From Nocardia sp. SYP-A9097 (GTDB taxonomy: Bacteria; Actinomycetota; Actinomycetes; Mycobacteriales; Mycobacteriaceae), in assembly GCF_009649815.1 (NCBI RefSeq), contig NZ_WJIC01000006.1, positions 186,001 through 250,000 of the forward strand: 64,000 nucleotides of DNA. The letters are read 5' to 3'. A model generated the notes under the pieces. It was not told the DNA's origin and made no database searches. It saw only the letters and a list, made by a program, of their open reading frames with translations. The position numbers and the translations under genes are program-made. Each line of letters begins with the position of its first letter. The first letter of the stretch is position 1. Below, piece by piece: positions 1-9,350 of this stretch.

Positions 1-502
1 CGCTGAGCTTGACCTTGCCGACCTCGTCACCGCGATCGGCGATGAGAATATTGCCGGGCTTGATATCCCGGTGCACGATGCCCGCGGAGTGCGCGGTGGC
101 GAGCGCGTCGGCGACCTGCGCGCCGATCTGCGCCACCTCGATGGGCGGCAGCGCGTTCGCCAGCGAAAGTGCCTTGGCCACACTGCGAGACGGCAGGTAC
201 TCCATCACCAGCCAGGGTTCACCGGCTTCGAGTACCACGTCGTAGACGGCGATGGCGTGCTCGTGTGAGAGCTTGGCCGCGACCCGCCCCTCGTGCATGA
301 TGCGCTGCCGCACTTCCCGCGCCTCGTCCTCGCTGAGTCCGGCGGTGGTGAGCACCTGTTTGATGGCGACATCGCGGTGCAGCAGGCGGTCGGTCGCGAG
401 CCATACCGCACCCATGCCACCGCCGCCGAGCTTGGATTGCAGGCGGTAGCGACCGGCCACGAGGTAATCGGGGCCGACGATGGGACGGGCGCGTTCGGTC
501 AC
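1..502 (-). CDS. Serine/threonine protein kinase, N-terminal part (runs off the window)
   Basis: Reads leftward off the window edge, so only about 167 N-terminal residues are visible. They form a Hanks-type (PknB-like) kinase domain. A glycine-rich loop (GGGGMGAVWLA) lies near residue 30, the ATP-binding lysine is in VAIKQV, and the catalytic loop HRDIKPGN is near the cut end. The family phosphorylates Ser/Thr of regulatory or cell-envelope proteins. Any transmembrane or sensor domain would lie outside the window. The start is the GTG at 500-502; its ribosome binding site is weak. It is divergent from imuA', with a 262-bp shared upstream region holding the SOS box. The domain call is firm; the substrate is unknown. 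Confidence 0.9.
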   Translation of the reverse strand, partial: MTERARPIVGPDYLVAGRYRLQSKLGGGGMGAVWLATDRLLHRDVAIKQVLTTAGLSEDEAREVRQRIMHEGRVAAKLSHEHAIAVYDVVLEAGEPWLVMEYLPSRSVAKALSLANALPPIEVAQIGAQVADALATAHSAGIVHRDIKPGNILIADRGDEVGKVKLS

Positions 503-608
503 GGGTGCAGGGTAGCGGAAAACCATCCTGACTGGCCTGCTTCGAAGCTCGAGGTTTGCGCCACTGCCTCTTGACGGACGCCCGCGCTCGAGTTCTACTG
601 TGCATTGA

Positions 609-624
609 TCGAACGTATGTGCGA
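609..624. promoter_or_regulatory. LexA SOS box upstream of imuA'-imuB
   Basis: TCGAACGTATGTGCGA matches the actinobacterial LexA box TCGAAC-n4-GTTCGA at all but one position. It lies 140 bp before the imuA' start. The same type of box precedes dnaE2 in this window, consistent with co-induction of the mutagenic polymerase complex by DNA damage. Confidence 0.8.
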
Positions 625-764
625 TTATGTCAGGTAGCTGGATAGGTGCTGTCTCGCCGTGCTCATGCCCTTTCGAAGTCGGGGCGCGAGCCCCGGCGCA
701 GGGCGGTGGAGCCGCGCGCTCCAGGCGTTGATATCCCTCATCGGTTGGGAGAGGTGGTCGATAG

Positions 765-1718
765 ATGGGTTCGGCGGCGGAGGGGAAACAGGCTCAGCTC
801 GCGGAGTTACGGCGACGCATGGCGGCCATCCCCGCGCGGGGTGCGGACTCCACCGCACGGCTGCCCGTGGCGGGTTTGCGGCCGGTGCCGACGGAGTCGC
901 GTTCGGTCGAGTCACGTTCGGCCACAGCGGAATCGCGGTTGCCCGAAGTGGAATCGAGGCCGGTGGCGGCGGGGAGACCGGTGGTATCGCGACCCTCGGC
1001 GACGGGTTCGCCACCGGGGTCCAACGGTCGGTCGGAGGAGGCGTCGCGCGGGCTTGGGGAAGACACGCGGGCGCCGGCCGAATCGCTGCGACGGGAGGCG
1101 CTGCCGGTGCCCGCCGCACTCGAAAGTCTTTTGCCCGAAGGCGGTTTGGTGAAAGGTTCGGTGGTCATGTATGGCGGTGCGAGTTCGCTGCTGTCGGGTT
1201 TGCTGGCCGCGGTGACGGGGTCCGGTGGGTATGCGGCGGTGGTGGGATTGCCGCGGCTCGGCTTGCTGGCGGTGGCGGAGATGGGTGCGCGATTGGACCG
1301 GCTGGCCATTATCGCCGACCCGGGCTCCGACCCGCTGGAGGTTGCTTCGGTTTTGCTGGATGGGATGGATTTGGTTGTGCTGGGCCTGAATGGCGCTTCG
1401 GTGCCCATGTCGCGCACCCGGGTGCTCACCGCGAAGGCCCGGAGTAAGGGGTCGACACTGGTGGTGACCGGTGGTTCCTGGGCGGGTCCGGTGCTGCGGA
1501 TCGACACCCAGGTCGCCGGGTACTCCGGTTTGGGGCGCGGCTGCGGCCGGTTGCGCACGGTCAGCCTGAAGGTTTCGGTGCACGGCCGCTCCGCGCAGCC
1601 GCGCAAGGGGCATCTCGCGCTCTGCCCCAGTAATGGCCGGGTCGAGTGGGTGCACGGTGTGGACGCGAATCACGGTGTGGCCGAACCGGTCGGCGTTGTC
1701 CGCCATGCTGTCTCCTGA
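765..1718 (+). CDS. imuA': ImuA'-type mutasome accessory protein (RecA-like fold)
   Basis: 317 residues, longer than typical ImuA' proteins (around 200-250). Roughly the first 125 residues are low complexity with repeated ESR/VESR units. The conserved part from about residue 110 contains VKGSVVMYGGASSLLSGLL. This occupies the place of a RecA-type P-loop but lacks the GKT/GKS lysine, as expected for this non-ATPase-like family. In mycobacteria ImuA' acts with ImuB and DnaE2 in damage-induced translesion synthesis. A GAGGTGG ribosome binding site precedes the ATG at 765. imuB follows 42 bp downstream on the same strand, and the SOS box lies upstream. The function is assigned from context plus the degenerate RecA-like core. 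Confidence 0.85.
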   Translation: MGSAAEGKQAQLAELRRRMAAIPARGADSTARLPVAGLRPVPTESRSVESRSATAESRLPEVESRPVAAGRPVVSRPSATGSPPGSNGRSEEASRGLGEDTRAPAESLRREALPVPAALESLLPEGGLVKGSVVMYGGASSLLSGLLAAVTGSGGYAAVVGLPRLGLLAVAEMGARLDRLAIIADPGSDPLEVASVLLDGMDLVVLGLNGASVPMSRTRVLTAKARSKGSTLVVTGGSWAGPVLRIDTQVAGYSGLGRGCGRLRTVSLKVSVHGRSAQPRKGHLALCPSNGRVEWVHGVDANHGVAEPVGVVRHAVS

Positions 1719-1760
1719 CCGGCGCGGCGGTGCGGGTATCGGGCGCGCCGCAGTGCCGGA

Positions 1761-3383
1761 ATGAAGACGCGACGGGTATTGGCGCTGTGGTGTCTGGATT
1801 GGCCCGCCATGGCCGCGGCCGCCGCGGCGGGTGCGCCGGTGACGCGGCCGGTGGCGGTGCTCTCGGCGAATCGGGTGGTGGCGTGTTCGGCGATGGCGAG
1901 GTCGGAGGGTATCCGGCGCGGGCTGACCAAGCGGGAGGCGCAGGGGCGCTGCCCGGAACTGCTGGTGGCCCAGGAGGATTCGGATCGGGACGCGCGCCTG
2001 TTCGAACCGGTGGTGGCGGCGGTGGATGCGACGGTGCCGGGGGTGGAGGTGCTGCGGCCCGGACTGCTGGTGCTCTCGGCGCGCGGTGCGGCGCGGTTCT
2101 TCGGCTCCGAGGAGACCGCGGCGGAGCGGCTGGTGGATGCGGTGTCGGCGGTCGGCGTGGAGTGTCAGATCGGCATTGCCGACGAAATGTCCACCGCCGT
2201 ACTGGCGGCCCGCCGCGCCACCATTGTGCTGACCGGTAAGGGTGCGGAATTCCTTGCCCCGCTATCGGTCTCGGAACTTTCGGTGGAGCCGGCGCTGGCC
2301 GCGCCGCAGCGCGCAGATCTGGTGGATCTGCTGCACCGCTTGGGTTTACGCCGGATCGGTGATTTCGCCGCCCTGACCCCGGCCGAGGTGTCCTCTCGCT
2401 TCGGCGCGGATGCCATTGCCGCGCACCGCTGTTCCCGCGCCGAACCGGAGCGCCCGCCCTCCGCGCAGACTCCCGCTCCCGAACTCACCGTCGAATACCG
2501 TTGCGACCCACCGATAGAACGTGTGGACGCGGCGGCCTTCGCCGGTCGCCTGCTCGCCACCCGGCTACACGAATCGCTCGCCGCGGCCTCGGTGGCCTGT
2601 ACCCGCCTGGAGATCCACGCGGAAACCGAATCGGGCGAACACTTCTCTCGTATCTGGCGCTGCGCCGAACCCCTCACCCCCGACAGCACCGCCGACCGCG
2701 TCCGCTGGCAACTCGACGGCTGGCTCACCCGCCGTTCCCTCGACCGAGCCCGCCGTGCTCGCCGGGATTTCGCTGGGGCGCAAGAGGATTCGGTCGAATG
2801 GGATGACACCCCGAATGATCCGATCACCCTGCTGCGGCTGGAGCCGATCGAGGTGGTCTCGGCGGCCGCGCTGCAACTGGGCCTGTGGGGCGGTGTCGGC
2901 GCGGACGAGGAGCGCGCCCGCCGCGCCCTGGTCCGGGTACAGGGCCTGCTGGGCGGTGATGCCGTGCGCCTGGGCGTGCTCAGCGGTGGTCGCGGCCCCG
3001 CCGAACGCGTCACCCTGGTCCCGCTCGGTGAGGAGCCGGTCCCCGCCGCCGATCCGGCCCAGCCCTGGCCCGGCCGCCTCCCGGAGCCCGCCCCCACCGT
3101 GGTCTGGGCCTCCCGCCCCGAGGTCCGCCTGGAGTCCGCCGACGGCACCCCCATCTGGGTCACCGACCGCGGCCTCTTCACCGCGGACCCCGTCCACCTG
3201 CACTGGGGCCGCCGCTCCTGGACCCTGAACGGCTGGGCCGGACCCTGGCCCCTGGACGACCGCTGGTGGACCCACCAGCAGGGTTTCGCCGCCCGCGCCC
3301 AGGTTCTGCTGAACACCGACCACCGCGCCCTGCTTCTACTCGGCTACGACCGCACCTGGCACGTCGAGGGCCTCTACGAGTGA
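1761..3383 (+). CDS. imuB: ImuB, catalytically inactive Y-family polymerase-like adaptor
   Basis: 540 residues with Y-family DNA polymerase organisation. The N-terminal strand that carries DxD in active enzymes reads LALWCLDWPAMA, so the metal-binding aspartates are missing. This is the hallmark of ImuB. Residues 372-377 read QLGLWG, matching the beta-clamp binding motif that lets ImuB recruit the DnaE2 mutasome to the sliding clamp. The C-terminal third (from about residue 400) is the region known in the family for protein-protein contacts. The start ATG at 1761 lies just after imuA'. Expected role: scaffold linking ImuA' and DnaE2 to the clamp during SOS mutagenesis. Confidence 0.93.
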   Translation: MKTRRVLALWCLDWPAMAAAAAAGAPVTRPVAVLSANRVVACSAMARSEGIRRGLTKREAQGRCPELLVAQEDSDRDARLFEPVVAAVDATVPGVEVLRPGLLVLSARGAARFFGSEETAAERLVDAVSAVGVECQIGIADEMSTAVLAARRATIVLTGKGAEFLAPLSVSELSVEPALAAPQRADLVDLLHRLGLRRIGDFAALTPAEVSSRFGADAIAAHRCSRAEPERPPSAQTPAPELTVEYRCDPPIERVDAAAFAGRLLATRLHESLAAASVACTRLEIHAETESGEHFSRIWRCAEPLTPDSTADRVRWQLDGWLTRRSLDRARRARRDFAGAQEDSVEWDDTPNDPITLLRLEPIEVVSAAALQLGLWGGVGADEERARRALVRVQGLLGGDAVRLGVLSGGRGPAERVTLVPLGEEPVPAADPAQPWPGRLPEPAPTVVWASRPEVRLESADGTPIWVTDRGLFTADPVHLHWGRRSWTLNGWAGPWPLDDRWWTHQQGFAARAQVLLNTDHRALLLLGYDRTWHVEGLYE

Positions 3384-3435
3384 TCGCGTACCGAGCAGTG
3401 GAATCCGCTCCCGCCGCGCCGGGACGCGCCCCGTC

Positions 3436-3460
3436 ATCCCGGCAGGCTTTCGGCCGGGAT
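3436..3460. terminator. Hairpin after imuB
   Basis: ATCCCGGC and GCCGGGAT form a perfect 8-bp stem around a 9-nt loop, 52 bp after the imuB stop. There is no T-tract. Hairpins of this style are common in actinobacterial intergenic regions and probably end the imuA'-imuB transcript. Confidence 0.5.
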
Positions 3461-3625
3461 CGACACCCGTGGCGCCGCAACATATCTCAATGAATCCAGG
3501 TGGGAGGACCGCCGGGGTGACGAGGTAGGGACGGCGAAGCGCGGCCGGACGTCTCGCGGCGGACGGCTATGGCGATGCACACAACCTGCGGCGGGGGCCG
3601 GAGTGGGTACGTACGCTGGCTGATC

Positions 3626-4381
3626 GTGGAGTTGACGGTTGCGCGCGAGGCGTTCGAGGACGTGCTGATCGCTTACCGGGATTCCGGAGCGGGGGAATCG
3701 GCCGAGGTGCCGGTGCTGCTGGTGCACGGTATGGGCGGGGACGGGCATACCTGGGATCGGTTCGCGGCGCGGCTGGTGCGGCAGGGGCGGCGGGTGATCA
3801 TTCCGGATCTGCGGGGGCATGGGCGCAGTGCGCATACCGGTTCGTATCGTTTTCCCGAGTTCGGGGCGGATGTGCTGCGGTTGTGCGATCGGCTCGGGCT
3901 CGAACGGGTGGATCTGGTCGGGCATTCACTGGGCGGGTACGCGGTGTCGTGGGCGGCGATGGAGCGGCCGGAGTTGGTGCGGCGATTGGTGATCGAGGAG
4001 CAGCCGCTGCCCTTGCGCTCGGGGGATGAGCAGGTGACGTTCACGCGGCGGTTGCCGTCGGTGCCGGAGCTGTGGCACGCCACCACCAGTCTGCTGCGGC
4101 ATCCGCGGGCGGTGCTCGCCTTCGACCGGTCCATGACCGGTACCGCGCTGGAGCAGTTCCGCAAACCGTATCCGGAGTGGTGGGAGGGGTTGTGTGAGAT
4201 CACCGCGCCGCTGCTTTTCCTGCGTGGCGGGCCGGGCGGCATGGTGGATCCGGTCAAGTTGGAGTTGCTGGCGGCGGCTGTGCCGGAGTGCACGGTGCGG
4301 GCGTTCGGCTGCGGGCACAGTATTCACCGCGATCGGTATCACGAGTTCGAGGCCGAGGTTCTCCCGTTCCTCGGGCACTGA
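3626..4381 (+). CDS. Alpha/beta-fold hydrolase
   Basis: About 251 residues from a GTG at 3626. An upstream ATG at 3569 in frame would add 19 poorly conserved residues. The alpha/beta hydrolase signatures occur in order: an oxyanion-loop HGMGGDGHTW, a RGHGRS loop, the nucleophile elbow GHSLGGY, and a late GCGHSIHRD that supplies the catalytic histidine. The acid is probably the Asp in GGMVDPVK. There is no signal peptide, so it is likely cytosolic. The substrate cannot be predicted; esterase, lactonase or C-C hydrolase would all fit. It is not obviously co-transcribed with neighbours, because a hairpin precedes it and 82 bp follow it. Confidence 0.85.
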   Translation: MELTVAREAFEDVLIAYRDSGAGESAEVPVLLVHGMGGDGHTWDRFAARLVRQGRRVIIPDLRGHGRSAHTGSYRFPEFGADVLRLCDRLGLERVDLVGHSLGGYAVSWAAMERPELVRRLVIEEQPLPLRSGDEQVTFTRRLPSVPELWHATTSLLRHPRAVLAFDRSMTGTALEQFRKPYPEWWEGLCEITAPLLFLRGGPGGMVDPVKLELLAAAVPECTVRAFGCGHSIHRDRYHEFEAEVLPFLGH

Positions 4382-4463
4382 GGAATCGCCTCGGGCGAAT
4401 CGGGCGAATTGCGTTTTCCGGGCACTGAACACCGGCGGTTCGGGCGGAATCTACAGTTAGACG

Positions 4464-5024
4464 GTGTCCGCACTCGAGCGTCCTACCCTGTTCTTCACCG
4501 ATGAGCAGTCGTTTCGGGAATGGCTGGCGGCCAATCACGCCGCCGTGGACGGTATATGGATGAAATTCGCCAAGAAGGGCTCCGGTTATCTCTCGCTGGA
4601 TCATGCCGCCGCACTGCGTCAGGCGCTGTGTTTCGGCTGGATCGACGGGCAGGCACGACCGCTGGACGAGGAGTTCCATCTCGTCGGATTCACCCCGCGC
4701 CGCCGCAGCAGCCCCTGGTCACAGCGTAATCAGGGCCTGGTGGCCGAGCTGATCGCACAGGGTCTCATGCATCCGGCCGGGCAGGCCGAGATCGACCGCG
4801 CCAAGCAGGACGGCCGCTGGGAGAACGCCTCCGGCCGCGATCTGCCCGAGGACTTCCTCGCCGCACTGGCACAGCATCCGGAGGCGGCGGCCTTCTTCGA
4901 AACCCTGCCCGTGCAGTCCCGGATCGCGGTCGGCTACCACCTCGGCAGCGCCGTGCGCCCGGAGACGCGGGCCCGGCGACTGGAGCAGTTGATTCGCAAA
5001 CTCGCCGACGGGCAGCCGCTATGA
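4464..5024 (+). CDS. YdeI/OmpD-associated family protein
   Basis: 186 residues starting at a GTG (4464). It has the features of the YdeI/OmdA family: an N-terminal FFTDEQSFREWLAANH segment, a central W-x-K...ALRQALCFGWIDG block and the PRRRSSPWSQRN motif, followed by a helical C-terminal half. Members have been linked to bacteriocin protection in enterobacteria, but the biochemical role is unresolved. The stop codon overlaps the next start (ATGA at 5021), so it is very likely translationally coupled to the sucrase/ferredoxin-like gene. Confidence 0.85.
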   Translation: MSALERPTLFFTDEQSFREWLAANHAAVDGIWMKFAKKGSGYLSLDHAAALRQALCFGWIDGQARPLDEEFHLVGFTPRRRSSPWSQRNQGLVAELIAQGLMHPAGQAEIDRAKQDGRWENASGRDLPEDFLAALAQHPEAAAFFETLPVQSRIAVGYHLGSAVRPETRARRLEQLIRKLADGQPL

Positions 5025-6025
5025 CATTCGACGGTCTGTCGTGTTCGGCTGCCGCACTGGAGGTTCCGCTGCCGGGCAGTGCTACACGCATCACCGGCTG
5101 GCTGTGTATCGAACAACCCGGGGCGTGGGGTCGCGATGTGATCGGTGACGAGGTGCTGGGTCCGGAGATCACCGCGGATCTGGCCGCCCGCACCAAGGCC
5201 GCGCATGTGCGCCCGACCCTCATCCGGCGGCCCGGACGCAATGAATTCACCGGTGTGCGAACGGTTCTCATCGCCAGTTCCCGCCCGCAGGGGTCCTGGT
5301 GTGAGCGGTTCGAGATCACCGATCTGAAGGAACTGCTGGATCTGGACCTGCACCTGCTGAACGGTCCCGCACCGGGAATCGGTGTGCGCGTGGATGATCC
5401 GCTGATCCTGGTGTGCGCGCACGGTAAACGCGACCAATGCTGCGCCCTGCTCGGCCGCCCCATTGCCGCGAGCCTGGCCGAGCGATACCCCGATCGAGTC
5501 TGGGAATGCTCACACACCGGCGGGCACCGCTTCGCCCCCGCTGTCATCCAACTGCCCTCGGGCCTGACTTATGGCCGCCTGGAAGCGGATTCGGCCCTCG
5601 AGATGGTCGCCGCCGCCGACCTCGGCGAGGTCTCCCTCACCGGTCTCCGCGGCCGCAGCTGCTACACCCCCGTCGAACAGGTCGCGGAAGTCGCTGTCCG
5701 CCAACTGATCAGCGACGAAACCTACACGGCCGACGCCGTCCAGCCCGCCGCCGGTGATCCCGCCGCGACCGTGCGGATCGACGACCTCACCGTCGAATCC
5801 ACCGAAATCGACAGTGCCACCGCGAAAAACCCCGCAACCTACGCGGGCGCGGCCACCGTCACCCATCGCGACGGCCGCCGCTGGCTCGTCACCGCCCGCA
5901 CCATCGCCTACGCCCCCCGGCAGGCCAGCTGCGGAGCCGGACCCAAACCCGCCACCGCGGTGGTCGCGGACCGGGTGCGTTCAGCTGATGAGGATGGACT
6001 CGCACCCGGCGACCTGAACCGCTGA
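5021..6025 (+). CDS. Sucrase/ferredoxin-like family protein
   Basis: 334 residues. The family signature is clear in the middle of the protein: VCAHGKRDQCCALLG, followed by CSHTGGHRFAP and LPSGLTYGRL. The family has a thioredoxin-like ferredoxin fold, and the Cys/His cluster suggests an iron-sulfur or redox role; no enzyme activity is established. It overlaps the preceding gene by 4 nt. Its 3' end overlaps the convergent DUF4189 gene by 45 nt, which is unusual and could let the two transcripts interfere. Confidence 0.88.
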   Translation: MTFDGLSCSAAALEVPLPGSATRITGWLCIEQPGAWGRDVIGDEVLGPEITADLAARTKAAHVRPTLIRRPGRNEFTGVRTVLIASSRPQGSWCERFEITDLKELLDLDLHLLNGPAPGIGVRVDDPLILVCAHGKRDQCCALLGRPIAASLAERYPDRVWECSHTGGHRFAPAVIQLPSGLTYGRLEADSALEMVAAADLGEVSLTGLRGRSCYTPVEQVAEVAVRQLISDETYTADAVQPAAGDPAATVRIDDLTVESTEIDSATAKNPATYAGAATVTHRDGRRWLVTARTIAYAPRQASCGAGPKPATAVVADRVRSADEDGLAPGDLNR

Positions 6026-6367
6026 GCCGGGGCCGGCCCACCCCATGGCGACATGCTCGGCATAGGACAGGGTGTCCTCCACGGCCCAGCCCCAGTGCCC
6101 GTTGAAATCCACTGCGGCCGCACCGCATTGACTGCTGGTCCAAGTGATGACATATCCACAGTCGGTGTATCCGCACTTGCTGTTCGCGGCATTGGCTGCC
6201 GCCTGCCATGACGAATACCCGGCAGCGATCGCCACGTTCCGATCGTTGTTCCCGAGTGAAATCGCGCCCCACGTGCTGGAAGCCGCGTGCGCCTGCGACG
6301 GTGCGAGAAACGCCAGCGCCGCGGTGGTCGAGGCGGCGATCGCCAGTCGAGTGAAATTCTTGATCAT
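5981..6367 (-). CDS. Secreted DUF4189-domain protein
   Basis: 128 residues from the ATG at 6367, which has a GGAG element upstream. An in-frame ATG 45 nt earlier would spoil the signal peptide. The N-terminus (MIKNFTRLAIAASTTAAL...) is a typical Sec signal peptide ending near AHA. The mature part has the DUF4189 pattern (WGAISLG, GYSSWQAAANAANSKC) with four cysteines that could form disulfides. The family is common in mycobacteria and nocardiae as small exported proteins of unknown function. It is convergent with, and overlaps, the upstream gene. Confidence 0.85.
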   Translation of the reverse strand: MIKNFTRLAIAASTTAALAFLAPSQAHAASSTWGAISLGNNDRNVAIAAGYSSWQAAANAANSKCGYTDCGYVITWTSSQCGAAAVDFNGHWGWAVEDTLSYAEHVAMGWAGPGSAVQVAGCESILIS

Positions 6368-6504
6368 GGGAAACTCCAAAATCTTTGGAAGAGCGTCGAA
6401 GACAGTTCCCATCGTCTTCAGTGACCCCGTACCACGGCAATGGAAGTTTCCTCGAAAGCGCAGATCAAGGGCATGATTTGGCTTTCCGGATCGGAATTCT
6501 TCGG

Positions 6505-8049
6505 CTACGGTCGCGTGATCGCGGCGAGCGCGTCGTGCAGCGTCGAGTCGCCGGGCGGGCGGTCATGCCAGCGGGCGGCGATATGACCGTCGGGCCGGAC
6601 GAGTAATGCCCCGTCCGCGCCGAGATCGCAGGCATCGGCGTGCTCGCCGGTGAGTGGCTCGAGACGCAGCGGCCACGGGGCGGTGGATGCCTGCCATCGG
6701 CCGGGGTCCGGGGTGAACAGGGTGAACCATTCGCCGAGTGTGTCGAGGGTGCTGCGCTCGGGAGCGAGCCAGAGATGTGGCATTCGGTGACCGGGTAGCG
6801 GTGTGGGAATGTAATCCGTTCCGGTGGCCGCTGATTCGTCGGCGCTGCCGTCGTCCAGCACCGCATCCGAGCGGTACACGACGCCGAGCACCAGCCCGAG
6901 CTGTGCGAAATACTGCTCCGACCAGGGTAATTCGACTATGCCCGGATCCGCACCGAGCAGCGTCTGTTCCTGCCGCCTGCTCTGCACCTGCAGGGTGAGC
7001 TGGGTATTGGCGACCGTCTGACCGAGCGTGCGCTGAGCCACCGGTAGCCGTTCCGCCGCATAGCTTTCCAGCAGTCCCGCCCCGGCCCACCCCCGCAGTA
7101 CGCCCGCCAGCTTCCAGCAGAGATTGTGTACATCCGCGATACCGGTATTCATTCCGAGCCCGCCGATAATGGGCATGGCATGTGCGGCATCACCCGCCAG
7201 CAGTACGCGCCCCGCCCGAAACCGTTCGGCGACAGTCGCATTCATCGCCCAGTGCTGCACCCGCAATACTTCGATCGAAATATCGTGATCCGGTCCGAGT
7301 GCCCGCGCGACGTGTGCACGCCAATCGCTGCCCGCCGTATCGTCCGGTGTGCGCACTAACCAGGCCCAGCCGTGGTCGGGATAGAGCGGGCCGAACAGCC
7401 CGTTCATGGTGAAGTAGACCCCGGCGGGCTGGTCCGCACACCATCGATCGAGGTCGGCATCGAAGACGACGGTGGTGAAATCCGCCAGCACCCCCGGACC
7501 GGTGGTGCCGATTCCGAGCCGTTGCCGCACAGTGGAATTCGCCCCGTCGGCGGCGATCAGCCAGCGCGCCCGCACCGTGCTCGGTGCGCCCTGTTCATCG
7601 AGTACCGCCTCGACACTCGCACCGGTTTCACGCAGATCCACGAGCTCGACCCCGAATCGCATGGGAGCCCGCGCCGCATCCAGCAGCGCGGGCTCCAGTC
7701 GATCCTGTGAGGTGACGATCCCGATCTCCGGGCTCTCCGCGATCGGTGCGTGCACCCCGACCATCGCCGCACTCGCGAAGTCGGGGTGCTGCATACTGTC
7801 GCGAAACCGAATACGCCCGTACTCCGGCGCGAAGGCCCGGGCGGTCATCCCGGCGGCCAGGCCGAGCCCGCGATAGATCTCCATCGTTCGCACATTGACC
7901 AGCCGCGATCGCGGAAACGGCGCTAACTCCCGATGCTTCTCGACCAGCAGCGTCCGGACGCCCCAACGTTCCAGTAGCGCCCGGGCGGTGAGCCCGACCG
8001 GCCCACCCCCGACGATCAATACCTCGACCTCGGCGTTCGCCTCCGGCAT
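6505..8049 (-). CDS. FAD-dependent aromatic hydroxylase (PheA/TfdB family)
   Basis: About 514 residues. The flavoprotein monooxygenase motifs are all present: the dinucleotide-binding LIVGGGPVGLTARALLE near the N-terminus, the DG motif AADGANS, and the second FAD motif LLAGDAAHAMPIIGGLGMN. A C-terminal thioredoxin-like domain typical of phenol-hydroxylase-type enzymes follows. It uses NAD(P)H and O2 to hydroxylate an aromatic or polyketide-like substrate, or to inactivate one. The start is taken as the ATG at 8049; a GTG codon directly before it is possible. It lies 42 bp downstream of the HsaA-like monooxygenase on the same strand, so the two may form one catabolic operon. Confidence 0.9.
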   Translation of the reverse strand: MPEANAEVEVLIVGGGPVGLTARALLERWGVRTLLVEKHRELAPFPRSRLVNVRTMEIYRGLGLAAGMTARAFAPEYGRIRFRDSMQHPDFASAAMVGVHAPIAESPEIGIVTSQDRLEPALLDAARAPMRFGVELVDLRETGASVEAVLDEQGAPSTVRARWLIAADGANSTVRQRLGIGTTGPGVLADFTTVVFDADLDRWCADQPAGVYFTMNGLFGPLYPDHGWAWLVRTPDDTAGSDWRAHVARALGPDHDISIEVLRVQHWAMNATVAERFRAGRVLLAGDAAHAMPIIGGLGMNTGIADVHNLCWKLAGVLRGWAGAGLLESYAAERLPVAQRTLGQTVANTQLTLQVQSRRQEQTLLGADPGIVELPWSEQYFAQLGLVLGVVYRSDAVLDDGSADESAATGTDYIPTPLPGHRMPHLWLAPERSTLDTLGEWFTLFTPDPGRWQASTAPWPLRLEPLTGEHADACDLGADGALLVRPDGHIAARWHDRPPGDSTLHDALAAITRP

Positions 8050-8091
8050 CACACCAGTGTCGCACCGGCCGCCGGGGTGGGTGGCCGCGGG

Positions 8092-9255
8092 TCACACCAT
8101 GCCGGGGGCTCCGGGGAGGCCGAAGGTGTGGTCGCCGAACATGACGTAGGCGCGTTCGGCGTCATTGGTGGCGTGAACGCGGGCAGCGTGCGCGTCGCGC
8201 CAGAAGCGTTGCAGTGGAGTGCCTTTGACCAGGGCGGTAGCGCCGGAGGCGGCGAAGAGCTGGTCGATGGCGCCGACCGAGCGCTGGGTGGCGCGGACCT
8301 GGTCGCGGCGGGCGGCCATGCGCAGGTCCATGGGGATGTCCTGACCGGCCAGGACCAGTTCCCATTCGGCCCGCAGGTTGCCGGCGAGCTGGCGCCAGGC
8401 GGCGTCGATATCGCTGGCGGCCTCGGCCACGCGCACCTTGATGAACGGGTCGTCCTTGGCGTTCTCGCCGAGGAAGGCGGCGCGCACCCGCTTGCCCTGA
8501 TGCTCGACGAAGGCGGCGTACGCGCCCTGCGCCATACCCACGACGGGGGCGGAGATGGTGGTGGGCATGATGGTGCCCCAGGGCATGCGGTACAGCGGTT
8601 CGGTATTGACTTCCGCTCCGGGAGAAGCGAATTCGTTCATGACGAGGAAGGACAGGAATCGGTGTTCGGGGACGAACACGTCCTCCACCACGATGGTGTT
8701 GGAGCCGGTGCCGGAGAGTCCGATCACATTCCAGGTCTCGTCGATGCGGTACTCGGCGCGCGGAATGAGGAAGGTGCCGAAATCGGCGGGATTGCCGTCG
8801 ATCATGACCAGACCGCCGACGAAGGCCCAGTCGGCGTGTGCGCTGCCGGAGGAGAAGGCCCAGGAGCCCTTGACGATATAGCCGCCGTCCACTTTGGTGC
8901 CCGAGCCCATCGGTGCGTACGAGGAGCTGATTCGTACGTTGGTGTCCTCGCCCCAAACATCCTGCTGCGCTTGCTGATCGAAGAGTGCCAGATGCCAGTT
9001 GTGCACCCCCACGATGCTGGCCACCCAACCGGTGGAGGAGCAGGCGCTCGAGAGTATGCGGACGCAGTCGTACAGCACGACCGGCTCGGCCGCGTACCCG
9101 CCCCACTGGGTCGGCTGCATGAGCTTGAAGAATCCGGTGTCCTGTAGCGCCTTGATGCTTGCTTCGGAGACCTGGCCCCGGTCCTCGGTGTCCTGTGCGC
9201 GCTCGCGCAGCTCGGGCAGTAGTGCCTGGACTTTCTCGACCACTTCGTGCGTCAC
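8092..9255 (-). CDS. Acyl-CoA dehydrogenase-fold flavin monooxygenase (HsaA-like)
   Basis: About 387 residues with the acyl-CoA dehydrogenase fold (helical N-domain, central beta domain, C-terminal four-helix bundle). The internal signatures (GGYAAEPVV, SSTGWVASIVGVHNWHLALF, WGTIMPT) fit two-component flavin-dependent monooxygenases. HsaA, which 4-hydroxylates 3-HSA in steroid degradation, is the closest recognisable example. Such enzymes need a separate flavin reductase (HsaB-like), which is not in this window. The GTG at 9255 is preferred because AGGTGGGGG sits just upstream; the GTG at 9270 is an alternative. The substrate could be another phenolic compound. Confidence 0.85.
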   Translation of the reverse strand: MTHEVVEKVQALLPELRERAQDTEDRGQVSEASIKALQDTGFFKLMQPTQWGGYAAEPVVLYDCVRILSSACSSTGWVASIVGVHNWHLALFDQQAQQDVWGEDTNVRISSSYAPMGSGTKVDGGYIVKGSWAFSSGSAHADWAFVGGLVMIDGNPADFGTFLIPRAEYRIDETWNVIGLSGTGSNTIVVEDVFVPEHRFLSFLVMNEFASPGAEVNTEPLYRMPWGTIMPTTISAPVVGMAQGAYAAFVEHQGKRVRAAFLGENAKDDPFIKVRVAEAASDIDAAWRQLAGNLRAEWELVLAGQDIPMDLRMAARRDQVRATQRSVGAIDQLFAASGATALVKGTPLQRFWRDAHAARVHATNDAERAYVMFGDHTFGLPGAPGMV

Positions 9256-9350
9256 GTGAGTTGCCCCCACCTTCGATTAAACAGAAACCAACGTGTTTTC
9301 AATCGTGACGGTAGCGGGTACTTCTGCTCCGTGCGCGCGGAAATGCGCCG

